A stretch of DNA of 64,000 nucleotides, from NCBI RefSeq assembly GCF_026163565.1, contig NZ_JAPDKN010000038.1, positions 1 through 64,000 on the forward strand, read 5' to 3'. Within the stretch, counting starts at the first letter, position 1; each line of letters starts with the position of its first letter. The notes under the pieces were generated by a model. That model had not been told where the DNA came from, made no database searches, and saw nothing but the letters and a program-made list of their open reading frames with translations. Positions 34,083 to 41,958 of this stretch are shown here, piece by piece. Position numbers and translations under genes: made by a program. This DNA is from Chryseobacterium sp. YIM B08800 (GTDB lineage Bacteria > Bacteroidota > Bacteroidia > Flavobacteriales > Weeksellaceae).

Positions 34083-34988
34083 ATGAAAAAATTCATCCTT
34101 GTATTCAGCATTTTTCTTGGAATTCAAATTTCAGCTCAACAGAAAATTACGGTTTGGCAAAAAGGAGAAATGCCCAATTCTAAAGGTTTAAAATTAAATA
34201 TCATTGAGGAAAAAGAAGGCAGAATCACCCAAATTCAGGAAGCTGAACTATTTGCTTTTTTGCCTGCAAAAGAAGAAAGAAAATCAATGGCTGTCATTGT
34301 AATTCCTGGAGGTGGTTACAGACATTTAACGTATGATTTGGGTGGTTATTCTTATGCAAAATGGCTCAACACTTTAGGAATCTCGGCTTTTGTTTTGAAT
34401 TACCGTTTGCCCACTTCTCCAGATTTAAAGCAAAGAGAACTTGGTCCACTTCAGGATATTCAGGCTGCGATAAAATTAATAAGAAAAAACGCTGCTCAAT
34501 ACGGAATTTCGCCCGACCAGATTGGAGTTTTAGGAACTTCCGCAGGTGGACATTTAGCCGCAATGGCAAGTAATATTTCTACAGATTACACCGAATTGAA
34601 AGGTGATTGGTCAACTATTTCTACAGTTCCCAATTTTGTGATTCTGGTTTCTCCGGTGATTGATTTGGGAGAATTTGCACACAAAGGAAGCCGAGACAAT
34701 TTATTAGGTCAAAATGCTTCGCAGCAATTGATTTCAGAATATTCTATGCAAAACAGAGTGACTGAAAAAACTCCTCCTACAATTTTATTTCATGCTCAAA
34801 ATGACAATGCCGTTCCCGTAATCAACAGTATTTTGTATTACGAAGCGATGATTAAAAATAAAGTGATAGGCGCAATGTTTATTTTCCCAAAAGGTGAACA
34901 CAATATTGGAATTTCAAATAAAACTGAACTGACGGATAATTGGAAAAAACTGTGTACGAACTGGCTTGATGAGATGGGTAATAAGTAA
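34083..34988 (+). CDS. Exported alpha/beta-hydrolase esterase, tandem copy B
   Basis: A 301-residue paralogue of the gene at 32979. The frame opens at 33972 in the inserted repeat, but ATG 34083 (MKKFILVFSIFLGIQISAQ) gives the signal peptide. Shared with copy A: KGEMPNSK, LNTLGISAFVLNYRLPTS, GTSAGGHLA (Ser153), VIDLGEFAHKGSR and YSMQNRVTEKTPPTILFH. The His segment reads FPKGEHNIG against FPKGGHRFF in copy A, so residues next to the catalytic His differ. Specificity may have split after duplication. A long palindromic repeat follows. Confidence 0.85.
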   Translation: MKKFILVFSIFLGIQISAQQKITVWQKGEMPNSKGLKLNIIEEKEGRITQIQEAELFAFLPAKEERKSMAVIVIPGGGYRHLTYDLGGYSYAKWLNTLGISAFVLNYRLPTSPDLKQRELGPLQDIQAAIKLIRKNAAQYGISPDQIGVLGTSAGGHLAAMASNISTDYTELKGDWSTISTVPNFVILVSPVIDLGEFAHKGSRDNLLGQNASQQLISEYSMQNRVTEKTPPTILFHAQNDNAVPVINSILYYEAMIKNKVIGAMFIFPKGEHNIGISNKTELTDNWKKLCTNWLDEMGNK

Positions 34989-35011
34989 TCGGTAATGAGT
35001 AATATTAAAAT

Positions 35012-35206
35012 TTAACGCAAAGGTTTTTATTTAAACCTCTTGTAATTTAAGGAGCAAAGGTTGCGACAAGTCGCTGATGAAGCTTGAAAATATATCCGGT
35101 TTAAGCAATTGAAATTAAAATTAAAACATCAGCTTAAAAATCAATTCATTGATTATCCTTTGCTCCTTAAATAACACATCTCAAAACAAAATCTTTGCGT
35201 TAAAAA
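35012..35206. repeat. 195-bp palindromic intergenic repeat bounded by TTTAACGCAAAG/CTTTGCGTTAAA
   Basis: Nested complementary words run inward from both ends: TTTAACGCAAAG with CTTTGCGTTAAA, TTAAGGAGCAAAGG with CCTTTGCTCCTTAA, and GATGAAGCTT with an AAACATCAGCTT segment. Full palindromic relative of 30273-30435 and of R1. Confidence 0.7.
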
Positions 35207-35239
35207 AAATCGAATCAAATTATTATCAAAATTTATAAA

Positions 35240-37714
35240 ATGTTAAAAAACATTCAATATAAAATCTTGCTTTTAGCTTTCGGAACTTTGGTTTCAATTT
35301 CCGTTCAGGCTCAGCAAAATTTAAAATTAACTTATAATAAACCCGCAGAAAACTGGAACGAAGCTTTGCCCATCGGAAACGGAAGATTGGGTGCAATGGT
35401 TTTTGGAGGCGCTATTAAGGAACATCTTCAGTTGAATGAAGAAACAATTTGGGCGGGTGAACCGGGAAATAATGTTCCGAAAAATACATTTGACAGCATT
35501 CAGAAAGTGCGTAGATTGATTAACGAAAATCAGTTTGAAAAAGCACAGGATTTAACCAATAAAACTTATCCCCGACAAGCTCCGAAAAACCTGAATTACG
35601 GAATGCCTTATCAAACGATGGGCGATTTATTTTTAGATTTTAAAGGTCACGAAAATTTCAAAAATTATACCCGAACTTTAGATATCGAAAAAGCAATCAG
35701 CAACGTTTCTTATGAAGTGAATAACGTTGTTTTCAAACGTGAAATCTTCTCTTCTTTTGCTGATAATGTGATAATAATTAAGCTATCTTCAAATAAAAAA
35801 GGAAGTTTAAATTTTTCTATCAATGCATCAACTCCACACAAAATCAATTCAATTTTTACAGAGAAAAACCAATTGGTTATTAACGGAACGAGTGGTTCGG
35901 TAGACAATAAAGTCGGAAAGATCAACTTTAAAACAGTCGCTTTTCCTGTTTTAAAAGGTGGAAAATTAACCTCAACCAAAGATAAACTTGAAATTTCAGG
36001 AGCTGATGAGGTGGTAATTTATGTTTCAATTGCAACCAATTTCAAAAAATACAATGACCTTTCGGGAAATCCAGACGCAAGAGTTTCAGACTATTTAAAT
36101 AAAGCTTTAAGCAAAAAATATAATGATGAATTAAAAGCTCATGTCGAAAAATATCAGAAGTATTTTAAACGGGTAAGCTTAAATTTAGGAACAACCGAAC
36201 AGGCTAAGAAAACAACAGAAGTAAGAATTAAGGAATTCGGAACTTCGAATGACCCCGATTTGGTGGCTTTATATTTTCAGTTTGGACGCTATCTTTTGAT
36301 TTCTTCTTCGCAACAGGGAACACAACCTGCCAACTTACAAGGAATCTGGAATTATCAGCTGAATCCAGCTTGGGACAGCAAATACACGGTGAACATCAAT
36401 ACCGAAATGAATTATTGGCCTGCAGAAAATACCAACCTCAGCGAAATGCACGAGCCTTTGTTTGATATGATTCAGGATTTGTCGGTCACAGGACAAGAAT
36501 CTGCCAAAGAAATGTATAAAGCAAGAGGCTGGAATATGCATCACAATACCGATCTGTGGAGAATTACCGGTATTGTTGACGGCGGTTTCTACGGAATGTG
36601 GCCAATGGGAGGAGCTTGGCTTACACAACATGTTTGGAATCATTATTTGTATACCGGAGATAAAGAATTTTTAAAGAAAAACTATGAAGTTTTGAAAGGT
36701 TGTGCATTGTTCTACTTAGATGTTCTTCAGCAAGACCCATCTAAAAAATATTTGGTGATTTCACCATCAATGTCGCCTGAAAATAAATACTTTAAAAATG
36801 TAAGCATCACGGCTGGAACAACGATGGATAATCAATTGGTTTTTGATGTATTTAATAATTTCATTAATGCTTCAAAAATTTTAAATCAGGATACAAATCT
36901 TTCGGAGGAAATAAAAATTGCTTTATCTAAACTTCCGCCAATGCAGATCGGGCAACACGTTCAATTACAGGAATGGTTGGCCGATATGGACAGAACCGAT
37001 GACAAACACAGACATATTTCGCATTTATACGGATTGTTTCCTTCGGGGCAGATTTCTCCTTTCAGAAACCCTGATTTGGCAGAAGCAGCCAAAAATTCAA
37101 TGATCTATCGTGGCGACAAATCTACAGGTTGGTCGATGGGTTGGAAAGTCAATTGGTGGGCAAGATTATTGGATGGAAATCGGGCTTTTAAATTAATTTC
37201 AGATCAATTAAGTCCTGCTCCGATGGAAATTAAAGGTCAATCGGGAGGAACTTATCCCAATCTTTTGGATGCGCATCCGCCGTTCCAAATCGACGGAAAT
37301 TTTGGATGTACTTCAGGAATCGCTGAAATGTTACTTCAAAGTTATGACGGTTATATTTACCTATTACCTGCGCTTCCCGATGCTTTACCCAATGGTTCGG
37401 TGAAAGGATTAAAAGGAAAAGGTGGTTTTGAAATTGATATGGATTGGAAAAATTCTAAACTAACAAAACTAACTGTAAGATCGACTTTAGGTGGAAATGC
37501 GAGAATAAGAGTGGCGAAAGATTTAAATTTAAAATCTAAAACAAAAGTTGCCGCAGCAAAAGGAGAAAATTCAAATGAATATTATCAGGTAAATTCTATT
37601 AAAATTCCTTTAAAATCAAATACATCAGAATTAAAAGGTTTTGCTGTTCCGGATACGGAAATATTTGATTTTAAAACGAAAAAAGGAGGAGTTTACATTT
37701 TTGAAGTGAAGTAA
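35240..37714 (+). CDS. GH95 alpha-L-fucosidase/alpha-L-galactosidase
   Basis: An 824-residue exported enzyme (signal peptide 1-24, SVQAQ). The N-terminal beta-domain starts LTYNKPAENWNEALPIGNGR, the GH95 signature, with LQLNEETIWAG. The (alpha/alpha)6 barrel has YTVNINTEMNYWPAENTNLS, DLWRITGIVDGGFYGMWPMG, ISPSMSPENKY and HPPFQIDGNFG, positions of the known Asn/Asp/Glu active site. Family members remove terminal alpha-1,2-L-fucose, or L-galactose in rhamnogalacturonan II. Here it probably trims a pectin side chain; no other RG-II enzyme is nearby. Confidence 0.92.
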   Translation: MLKNIQYKILLLAFGTLVSISVQAQQNLKLTYNKPAENWNEALPIGNGRLGAMVFGGAIKEHLQLNEETIWAGEPGNNVPKNTFDSIQKVRRLINENQFEKAQDLTNKTYPRQAPKNLNYGMPYQTMGDLFLDFKGHENFKNYTRTLDIEKAISNVSYEVNNVVFKREIFSSFADNVIIIKLSSNKKGSLNFSINASTPHKINSIFTEKNQLVINGTSGSVDNKVGKINFKTVAFPVLKGGKLTSTKDKLEISGADEVVIYVSIATNFKKYNDLSGNPDARVSDYLNKALSKKYNDELKAHVEKYQKYFKRVSLNLGTTEQAKKTTEVRIKEFGTSNDPDLVALYFQFGRYLLISSSQQGTQPANLQGIWNYQLNPAWDSKYTVNINTEMNYWPAENTNLSEMHEPLFDMIQDLSVTGQESAKEMYKARGWNMHHNTDLWRITGIVDGGFYGMWPMGGAWLTQHVWNHYLYTGDKEFLKKNYEVLKGCALFYLDVLQQDPSKKYLVISPSMSPENKYFKNVSITAGTTMDNQLVFDVFNNFINASKILNQDTNLSEEIKIALSKLPPMQIGQHVQLQEWLADMDRTDDKHRHISHLYGLFPSGQISPFRNPDLAEAAKNSMIYRGDKSTGWSMGWKVNWWARLLDGNRAFKLISDQLSPAPMEIKGQSGGTYPNLLDAHPPFQIDGNFGCTSGIAEMLLQSYDGYIYLLPALPDALPNGSVKGLKGKGGFEIDMDWKNSKLTKLTVRSTLGGNARIRVAKDLNLKSKTKVAAAKGENSNEYYQVNSIKIPLKSNTSELKGFAVPDTEIFDFKTKKGGVYIFEVK

Positions 37715-37782
37715 TTTTTGCCACGAATGCAAAACATTAAAAAATAACGTTTATCATTTTCATAAAATTAATTTATAATCAA

Positions 37783-37796
37783 TGCGCAATCGGTTG
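37783..37796. promoter_or_regulatory. LacI-type operator upstream of the second PL1
   Basis: TGCGCAATCGGTTG carries the GCAATCGRTTG core with one change from the susC palindrome. Unlike the other sites it lies about 55 bp upstream of the inferred -33 box, so the effect here might differ. Confidence 0.55.
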
Positions 37797-37849
37797 AATT
37801 AAATTAATATTTAACAAATAATATTTATGGATATTTTTTAATCAATAAA

Positions 37850-37880
37850 TTTGGTTTTTAAATAAATATTTATAATTTTA
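37850..37880 (+). promoter_or_regulatory. Candidate promoter of the second PL1 gene
   Basis: TTTG (37850-37853), a 19-base spacer, then TAATTTTA (37873-37880), one mismatch from TAnnTTTG, ending 28 bases before the ATG at 37909. Confidence 0.5.
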
Positions 37881-37908
37881 CACCACTAAATAAACAAAAC
37901 TTTTAACT

Positions 37909-39027
37909 ATGAAAATCAATTTCAAGGCAACTATATCTATAGTTGCTCTCAGTACAGCTTTTGCATTAATCGGATGTAGACATGACGACATCAAAAGTGA
38001 GTTCTCTGAAAATCCTAATCAAAACAGTATTGAAAATGCATTTGCAGCGAAAACCGTCGTTCCTCTTGCGAACTGTGTTGCTCCGGGATGGGCTTCTCAG
38101 AATGGCGGAACCACAGGAGGCGGAACTGCTGCTGAAACTACCGTAACAACTTACGCTCAGCTAAAATCGGCAATTGAGAACACTGCCGTGAAGGTCATCA
38201 AAGTTACAGGAACTATCACCATCACCACCCGATTATCTCTTCAGGATCAAACCGGAAAAACAATCTACGGAATAAGCGGTGCAAAACTTGTTTCAACCAA
38301 TCAGACCAAAGACGGTTCTGGAATTATCAACATTAAAAGATGTAACAATATTATCGTTAGAAACCTGATTTTTGAAGGTCCGGGAGCTTACGACACCGAT
38401 GGTTGGGATAATGCCATTCTGGATGATTGCCGAAATGTCTGGATTGACCACTGCGAATTCAGAGATGGTGTAGATGGAAACTTCGACATCAAAAACAAAT
38501 CAGATTATATTACGGTTTCTTATACCAAATTCCATTATTTAAAAACTCCAAAAGCGGGTGGTTCTGGTGGAACTGATGATCACAGATTTTCTAATTTAAT
38601 TGGTTCCAGCGACGGTGCAACAGCCGATGCAGGAAAACTAAATGTAACTTTTGTACGTTGCTGGTGGGCTCCGGGATGCAGAGAGCGTATGCCAAGGGTA
38701 AGATTTGGTAAAATCCATATCCTAAACAGTTATTTTAACAGTTCTGTGAGCAACAAATGTATTGCAGCGGGAGTTCAGGCAAATATTCGTGTAGATGGAA
38801 ATGTATTTGAAAATGTAAAAGAACCTATCAATTTAATGAGCGGATATACTGCGGTAACCGTTACTTCAAACAATACATTTACGAATGTTACGGGTAATAA
38901 AACAGGAAGTGGAACTGCATTTACCCCACCATATTCTATTCCTACTTTGTCGCTTTCTTCAGTAAAATCTGATGTTACTGCTAATGCAGGAGCCACTTTA
39001 TCAGGAAATATCTGTGAGAGCTACTAA
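37909..39027 (+). CDS. Pectate lyase, PL1 family, lipoprotein
   Basis: A 372-residue lyase with a lipoprotein signal (MKINFKATISIVALSTAFAL, lipobox Cys23 in LIGCRHDD). PL1 motifs follow in order: IIVRNLIFEGPGAYDTDGWD, VWIDHCEFRDGVDGNFDIKN, and CRERMPRVRFGKIHILNSYF (Arg260 to Arg265) with the arginine that acts as base. Differs strongly from the PL1 at 21664, so the two likely belong to different subfamilies. It has its own promoter and a LacI-type operator. Surface or periplasmic location follows from the lipid anchor. Confidence 0.93.
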   Translation: MKINFKATISIVALSTAFALIGCRHDDIKSEFSENPNQNSIENAFAAKTVVPLANCVAPGWASQNGGTTGGGTAAETTVTTYAQLKSAIENTAVKVIKVTGTITITTRLSLQDQTGKTIYGISGAKLVSTNQTKDGSGIINIKRCNNIIVRNLIFEGPGAYDTDGWDNAILDDCRNVWIDHCEFRDGVDGNFDIKNKSDYITVSYTKFHYLKTPKAGGSGGTDDHRFSNLIGSSDGATADAGKLNVTFVRCWWAPGCRERMPRVRFGKIHILNSYFNSSVSNKCIAAGVQANIRVDGNVFENVKEPINLMSGYTAVTVTSNNTFTNVTGNKTGSGTAFTPPYSIPTLSLSSVKSDVTANAGATLSGNICESY

Positions 39028-39054
39028 GTTCTAAATAGTACTTTTATTAATGAA

Positions 39055-39085
39055 AAAATCCTGATGTTTTGTGCATCAGGATTTT
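39055..39085. terminator. Bidirectional terminator between PL1 and PL10
   Basis: AAAATCCTGATG and CATCAGGATTTT pair over 12 bp with a TTTTGTG loop, followed by GTTTTT; it serves two convergent genes. Confidence 0.85.
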
Positions 39086-39089
39086 GTTT

Positions 39090-40112
39090 TTATTCGGAAA
39101 TTTTATTCTTTTTCAGCCATTTCGGAAAATCATTTTCAATCAGCTTGGTTCCGGCTTCGTTGTACCAACTGTACCCCATTCTACGCTCTTCAGAAACTTC
39201 TTCATAATTGAATTTTACGCTTCCGTCACGGTCACCAAAAATTGGTTTATTGGTCGGAATATCATAAAATCTTGCCCAAACCGCCGAACCTTCTTTTTTA
39301 GATAAAACACGTACAGCATTTCCACCATCTCTGGAAACATTGTAAGTATAGCCGTCGATTTTACTTTCTTTAAACCATTGTATTGCCGATTTAATTGATT
39401 TTTCAATCTCCGGAGTTAAAGGTTGCATCATTAGAAACTTCACAATGTTTACCGATTCTCCACTTGCCAATGACATCGGTTCAAAAGCTCTTGCTTTTTC
39501 CGGTTTTAAAGTAACTTCGTTGTACTGATCAGCCCAGATTGACAATTTTCCGTTTTGCAGAACCTGAGTTTTCAAAATACAGGCAATTCCCTTTTGCAAA
39601 GCCGCTTTCGACTTATCTTTCAACTGATAATTTACGGCATCAAAACCTTCTTTGCCTTCAGAAATATTATATAAAACCGTTAAAACGTTAATCATTGCAT
39701 TATCATTGTAGGTCACCTGCTTCCTATAAATCGCAGAGTTTGGGAAATACTGTGGAAAACCACCATTCTGATATTGCATCGACAGCAAATATTCGATTCC
39801 TTTTTCAGCAGATTTCAGATATGCAGGATTTTTTGTTGTACTGTATGCTTTTATCAATCCATTGATCTCTTTCGACGTTGCATTGTTGTCGATTGTTGCA
39901 AGATCATTATTTCCTGCTTTAATTATTTTTAAAAGCTGAGTATCTATTTTTTGAGTATAGTCTACATTTTTTTTATCGCTCCTATGTTTTCCCCAACCAC
40001 CGTTTGGAAGCTGATAGATCATCATTTTTTCCGCCAAAGTATCTTTTACCTGCGCCGAAATCCCTGAAAATGCCAAACAAAAAACAGCAACTGAAAGTTT
40101 TGATTTAATCAT
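39090..40112 (-). CDS. Pectate lyase, PL10 family
   Basis: A 340-residue exported lyase (signal peptide 1-20, FSGISAQ). It starts with the PL10 pattern KMMIYQLPNGGWGKHRSDKK, then TIDNNATSKEINGLIKAY (from residue 73), QYQNGGFPQYFPN, NDNAMINVLTVLYNI and a C-terminal WARFYDIPTNKPIFGDRDGS. PL10 enzymes cut polygalacturonate with calcium; the (alpha/alpha)3 barrel fits the helical repeats. It is the third pectate lyase of the locus and lies 8 bp after the DUF4861 gene, surely one operon. Confidence 0.94.
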   Translation of the reverse strand: MIKSKLSVAVFCLAFSGISAQVKDTLAEKMMIYQLPNGGWGKHRSDKKNVDYTQKIDTQLLKIIKAGNNDLATIDNNATSKEINGLIKAYSTTKNPAYLKSAEKGIEYLLSMQYQNGGFPQYFPNSAIYRKQVTYNDNAMINVLTVLYNISEGKEGFDAVNYQLKDKSKAALQKGIACILKTQVLQNGKLSIWADQYNEVTLKPEKARAFEPMSLASGESVNIVKFLMMQPLTPEIEKSIKSAIQWFKESKIDGYTYNVSRDGGNAVRVLSKKEGSAVWARFYDIPTNKPIFGDRDGSVKFNYEEVSEERRMGYSWYNEAGTKLIENDFPKWLKKNKISE

Positions 40113-40120
40113 TTTTAAAT

Positions 40121-41305
40121 TTATTTAACGGTAATTAGTAATGGATTGGCAACTATTTTAGATTGCTTCTGCAAAATGTTTTCCCAATCTTTCTGAGTTT
40201 GGATCTGTCCGCTTTTCTGCCATGCAAAACCCGCATAATACGTCAGTTTTTTCTGTGGTTTTGTAACCACCAACAGATTACTCTGATCCGGCGTTTCAGA
40301 TTTAAAAGCTACAGATTTTTCTACAATTTCAGGATTTACTACAATTCCTTCACCAACAAAAGCATCATCTATTTTTTCCCAGTGAAGATAATATCCGTTT
40401 TTATCATTCAGTTTAGATTCGCCTTCATTTTTATGTAATGTAATTCCAATTGTGTAATTTGGAACTTGTTTTTCTGTTTCAAAAATAGATTCAAACTTAG
40501 AAAAATTAGAACCCAAATCGAGAGAAATTCGTTTCGTTTCTTTTACATCAAAATCGCTCCACGGTGCATACGTCAATTCGAAAATAGTTCTCAACGGACC
40601 TTCAGCAATTGTTTTAGAACTTGTGAAATTTTTTGAAACCTGCAGTTTTTCATCTTTCCAGATTCCGATTCCTCCTGTTCCACGGCTGTCTCCAACGTGA
40701 TAAGGATCGTAACCTTCTCCTCTCGTATCTCTGTGATAATACATAGGATCTGTAAGATAACCTTTGTACCATTCGTTGATAACTGATTTTTCAGTTCTTT
40801 TAAACCAAATATCGACTCCGCTCGAAAGCGTGCTTCCTTTTACTCCCGCTAAAGCTTCAGCCTGACCTTTCGGGCCGTAAACTCTGAATGCAATTTTATC
40901 GTTTTCCCAGGTATAATCATCAACTCTTTCAGGAACCAATCTTGAATAAGTAGTTAATTTACTTTCAGGAACTGCTGTTTTAGGATCAGCAATAATTTTA
41001 TAAGAATTTGTTTTCTTCGCATCTACTTTTGCCTGAAAAAGAACCTCATCGTTTTTTCCGTCTCCATCATTATCAATCCACTGAATGGTAAGATAATTAT
41101 TTTGAGCATCTTTAATCCTTAAATCTTCTGCCTTGTTTTTCCCTAAAAATACCTTCAGCTGATCAATTGAAAGAGAAACAATTTCATTTCGAGCAAAATC
41201 CTGAGTATTTTTAACCTGAATTAAAGTTTGTGCATTCATGAAATTTGTACAAATGCAAACGATTGCACAACTTAATCCGATTATTCCTTTTTTATTCATA
41301 AACAT
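40121..41305 (-). CDS. DUF4861 family secreted protein (second copy)
   Basis: A 394-residue exported protein (signal peptide to about residue 25; starts at ATG 41305 or 41299). It has IQWIDNDGDGKNDEVLFQAK, a calcium-loop-like stretch, then the DUF4861 body: GVDIWFKRTEKSVINEWYKG, YHRDTRGEGYDPYHVGDSRG, GGIGIWKDEKLQVSKNF and YYAGFAWQKSGQIQ. It is longer than the copy at 23131 at the N-terminus. Operon with PL10. A perfect TACTTTTG -7 box precedes it and a LacI-type palindrome lies inside its first codons. Biochemical role unknown. Confidence 0.85.
   Translation of the reverse strand: MFMNKKGIIGLSCAIVCICTNFMNAQTLIQVKNTQDFARNEIVSLSIDQLKVFLGKNKAEDLRIKDAQNNYLTIQWIDNDGDGKNDEVLFQAKVDAKKTNSYKIIADPKTAVPESKLTTYSRLVPERVDDYTWENDKIAFRVYGPKGQAEALAGVKGSTLSSGVDIWFKRTEKSVINEWYKGYLTDPMYYHRDTRGEGYDPYHVGDSRGTGGIGIWKDEKLQVSKNFTSSKTIAEGPLRTIFELTYAPWSDFDVKETKRISLDLGSNFSKFESIFETEKQVPNYTIGITLHKNEGESKLNDKNGYYLHWEKIDDAFVGEGIVVNPEIVEKSVAFKSETPDQSNLLVVTKPQKKLTYYAGFAWQKSGQIQTQKDWENILQKQSKIVANPLLITVK
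41254..41267. promoter_or_regulatory. LacI-type operator-like palindrome inside the start of the DUF4861 gene
   Basis: TGCAAACGATTGCA is a palindrome with one mismatched pair and a central CG. It lies within codons 13-18 of the minus-strand gene, about 54 bp downstream of its -7 box. Chance occurrence in the signal peptide coding region is possible. Confidence 0.5.
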
Positions 41306-41320
41306 GAAATGTTATTTTAT

Positions 41321-41350
41321 CAAAAGTAAAAATAAATCACTAAATGCAAA
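41321..41350 (-). promoter_or_regulatory. Promoter of the DUF4861-PL10 operon
   Basis: On the minus strand TTTG, an 18-base spacer and TACTTTTG (41321-41328), a full match to TAnnTTTG, end 15 bases before the ATG at 41305. Confidence 0.65.
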
Positions 41351-41436
41351 TCATTATTCACCTTAAAACTTTCTTAAAAGATGAAAATTGATTTTTAATC
41401 TCTGAAAATTTTGTAAATTAGATTTTCTTCAAACAC

Positions 41437-41919
41437 ATGGAAAACAAATTTGAATTTACCGAAAGGCAAAGATTTACTCAATGGTGGCTTTGGTTATTAC
41501 TTTCCGCAGTAATGATTTACACCATTTATAATTTTATTGAGGAACGTCTATATTTTTCTAACCTTGAATTAGCCTTATCATTTGTTATCCCAACTCTTGT
41601 CATCATTTTATTTCTTGTTATCAGATTAGAAACCAAGATTGATGCACAGGGAATTTCTGTGCGATTTTTTCCGTTTCAAATTACATTCAGATATTATCCT
41701 TGGAGGAATATTAAAAAAGCTTATGTCAGAAAATATTCACCATTAACAGAATACGGAGGTTGGGGATTGCGACAAGGTCTTTTCGGAAAAGGAAAAGCTT
41801 ATAATGTAAAAGGAAATCAGGGTTTGCAAATTATTTTAAATGATGAGAAAAAGGTTTTGATTGGAACGCAGAAACAAAATGAATTGAAGCTGTATTTAGA
41901 AAATTCAAAAAAAATGTAA
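41437..41919 (+). CDS. Membrane protein of unknown function with two N-terminal helices
   Basis: A 160-residue inner-membrane protein. Helices lie at about residues 15-34 (QWWLWLLLSAVMIYTIYNFI) and 43-63 (LELALSFVIPTLVIILFLVI). The remaining cytoplasmic part (TKIDAQGISVRFFPFQITFR; YPWRNIKKAYVRKYSPLTEYGGWG; IGTQKQNELKLYLENSKK) looks like a small PH-like beta domain found in many membrane proteins of unknown function. It stops where the response-regulator box begins (41919), but that box suggests a separate promoter for the regulator. No functional call possible. Confidence 0.7.
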   Translation: MENKFEFTERQRFTQWWLWLLLSAVMIYTIYNFIEERLYFSNLELALSFVIPTLVIILFLVIRLETKIDAQGISVRFFPFQITFRYYPWRNIKKAYVRKYSPLTEYGGWGLRQGLFGKGKAYNVKGNQGLQIILNDEKKVLIGTQKQNELKLYLENSKKM

Positions 41920-41938
41920 TTCCCAACTCTTTCCAGAA
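41919..41938 (+). promoter_or_regulatory. Shared TTCCCA/TTTCCA box, copy A (before the response regulator)
   Basis: ATTCCCAACTCTTTCCAGAA: two half-sites TTCCCA and TTTCCA 10 bp apart, 20 bp before the ATG, with TACCTTTG (41947-41954), a full -7 box, just downstream. Identical framework to copies B and C. Confidence 0.65.
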
Positions 41939-41958
41939 TCATTATCTACCTTTGTTGT

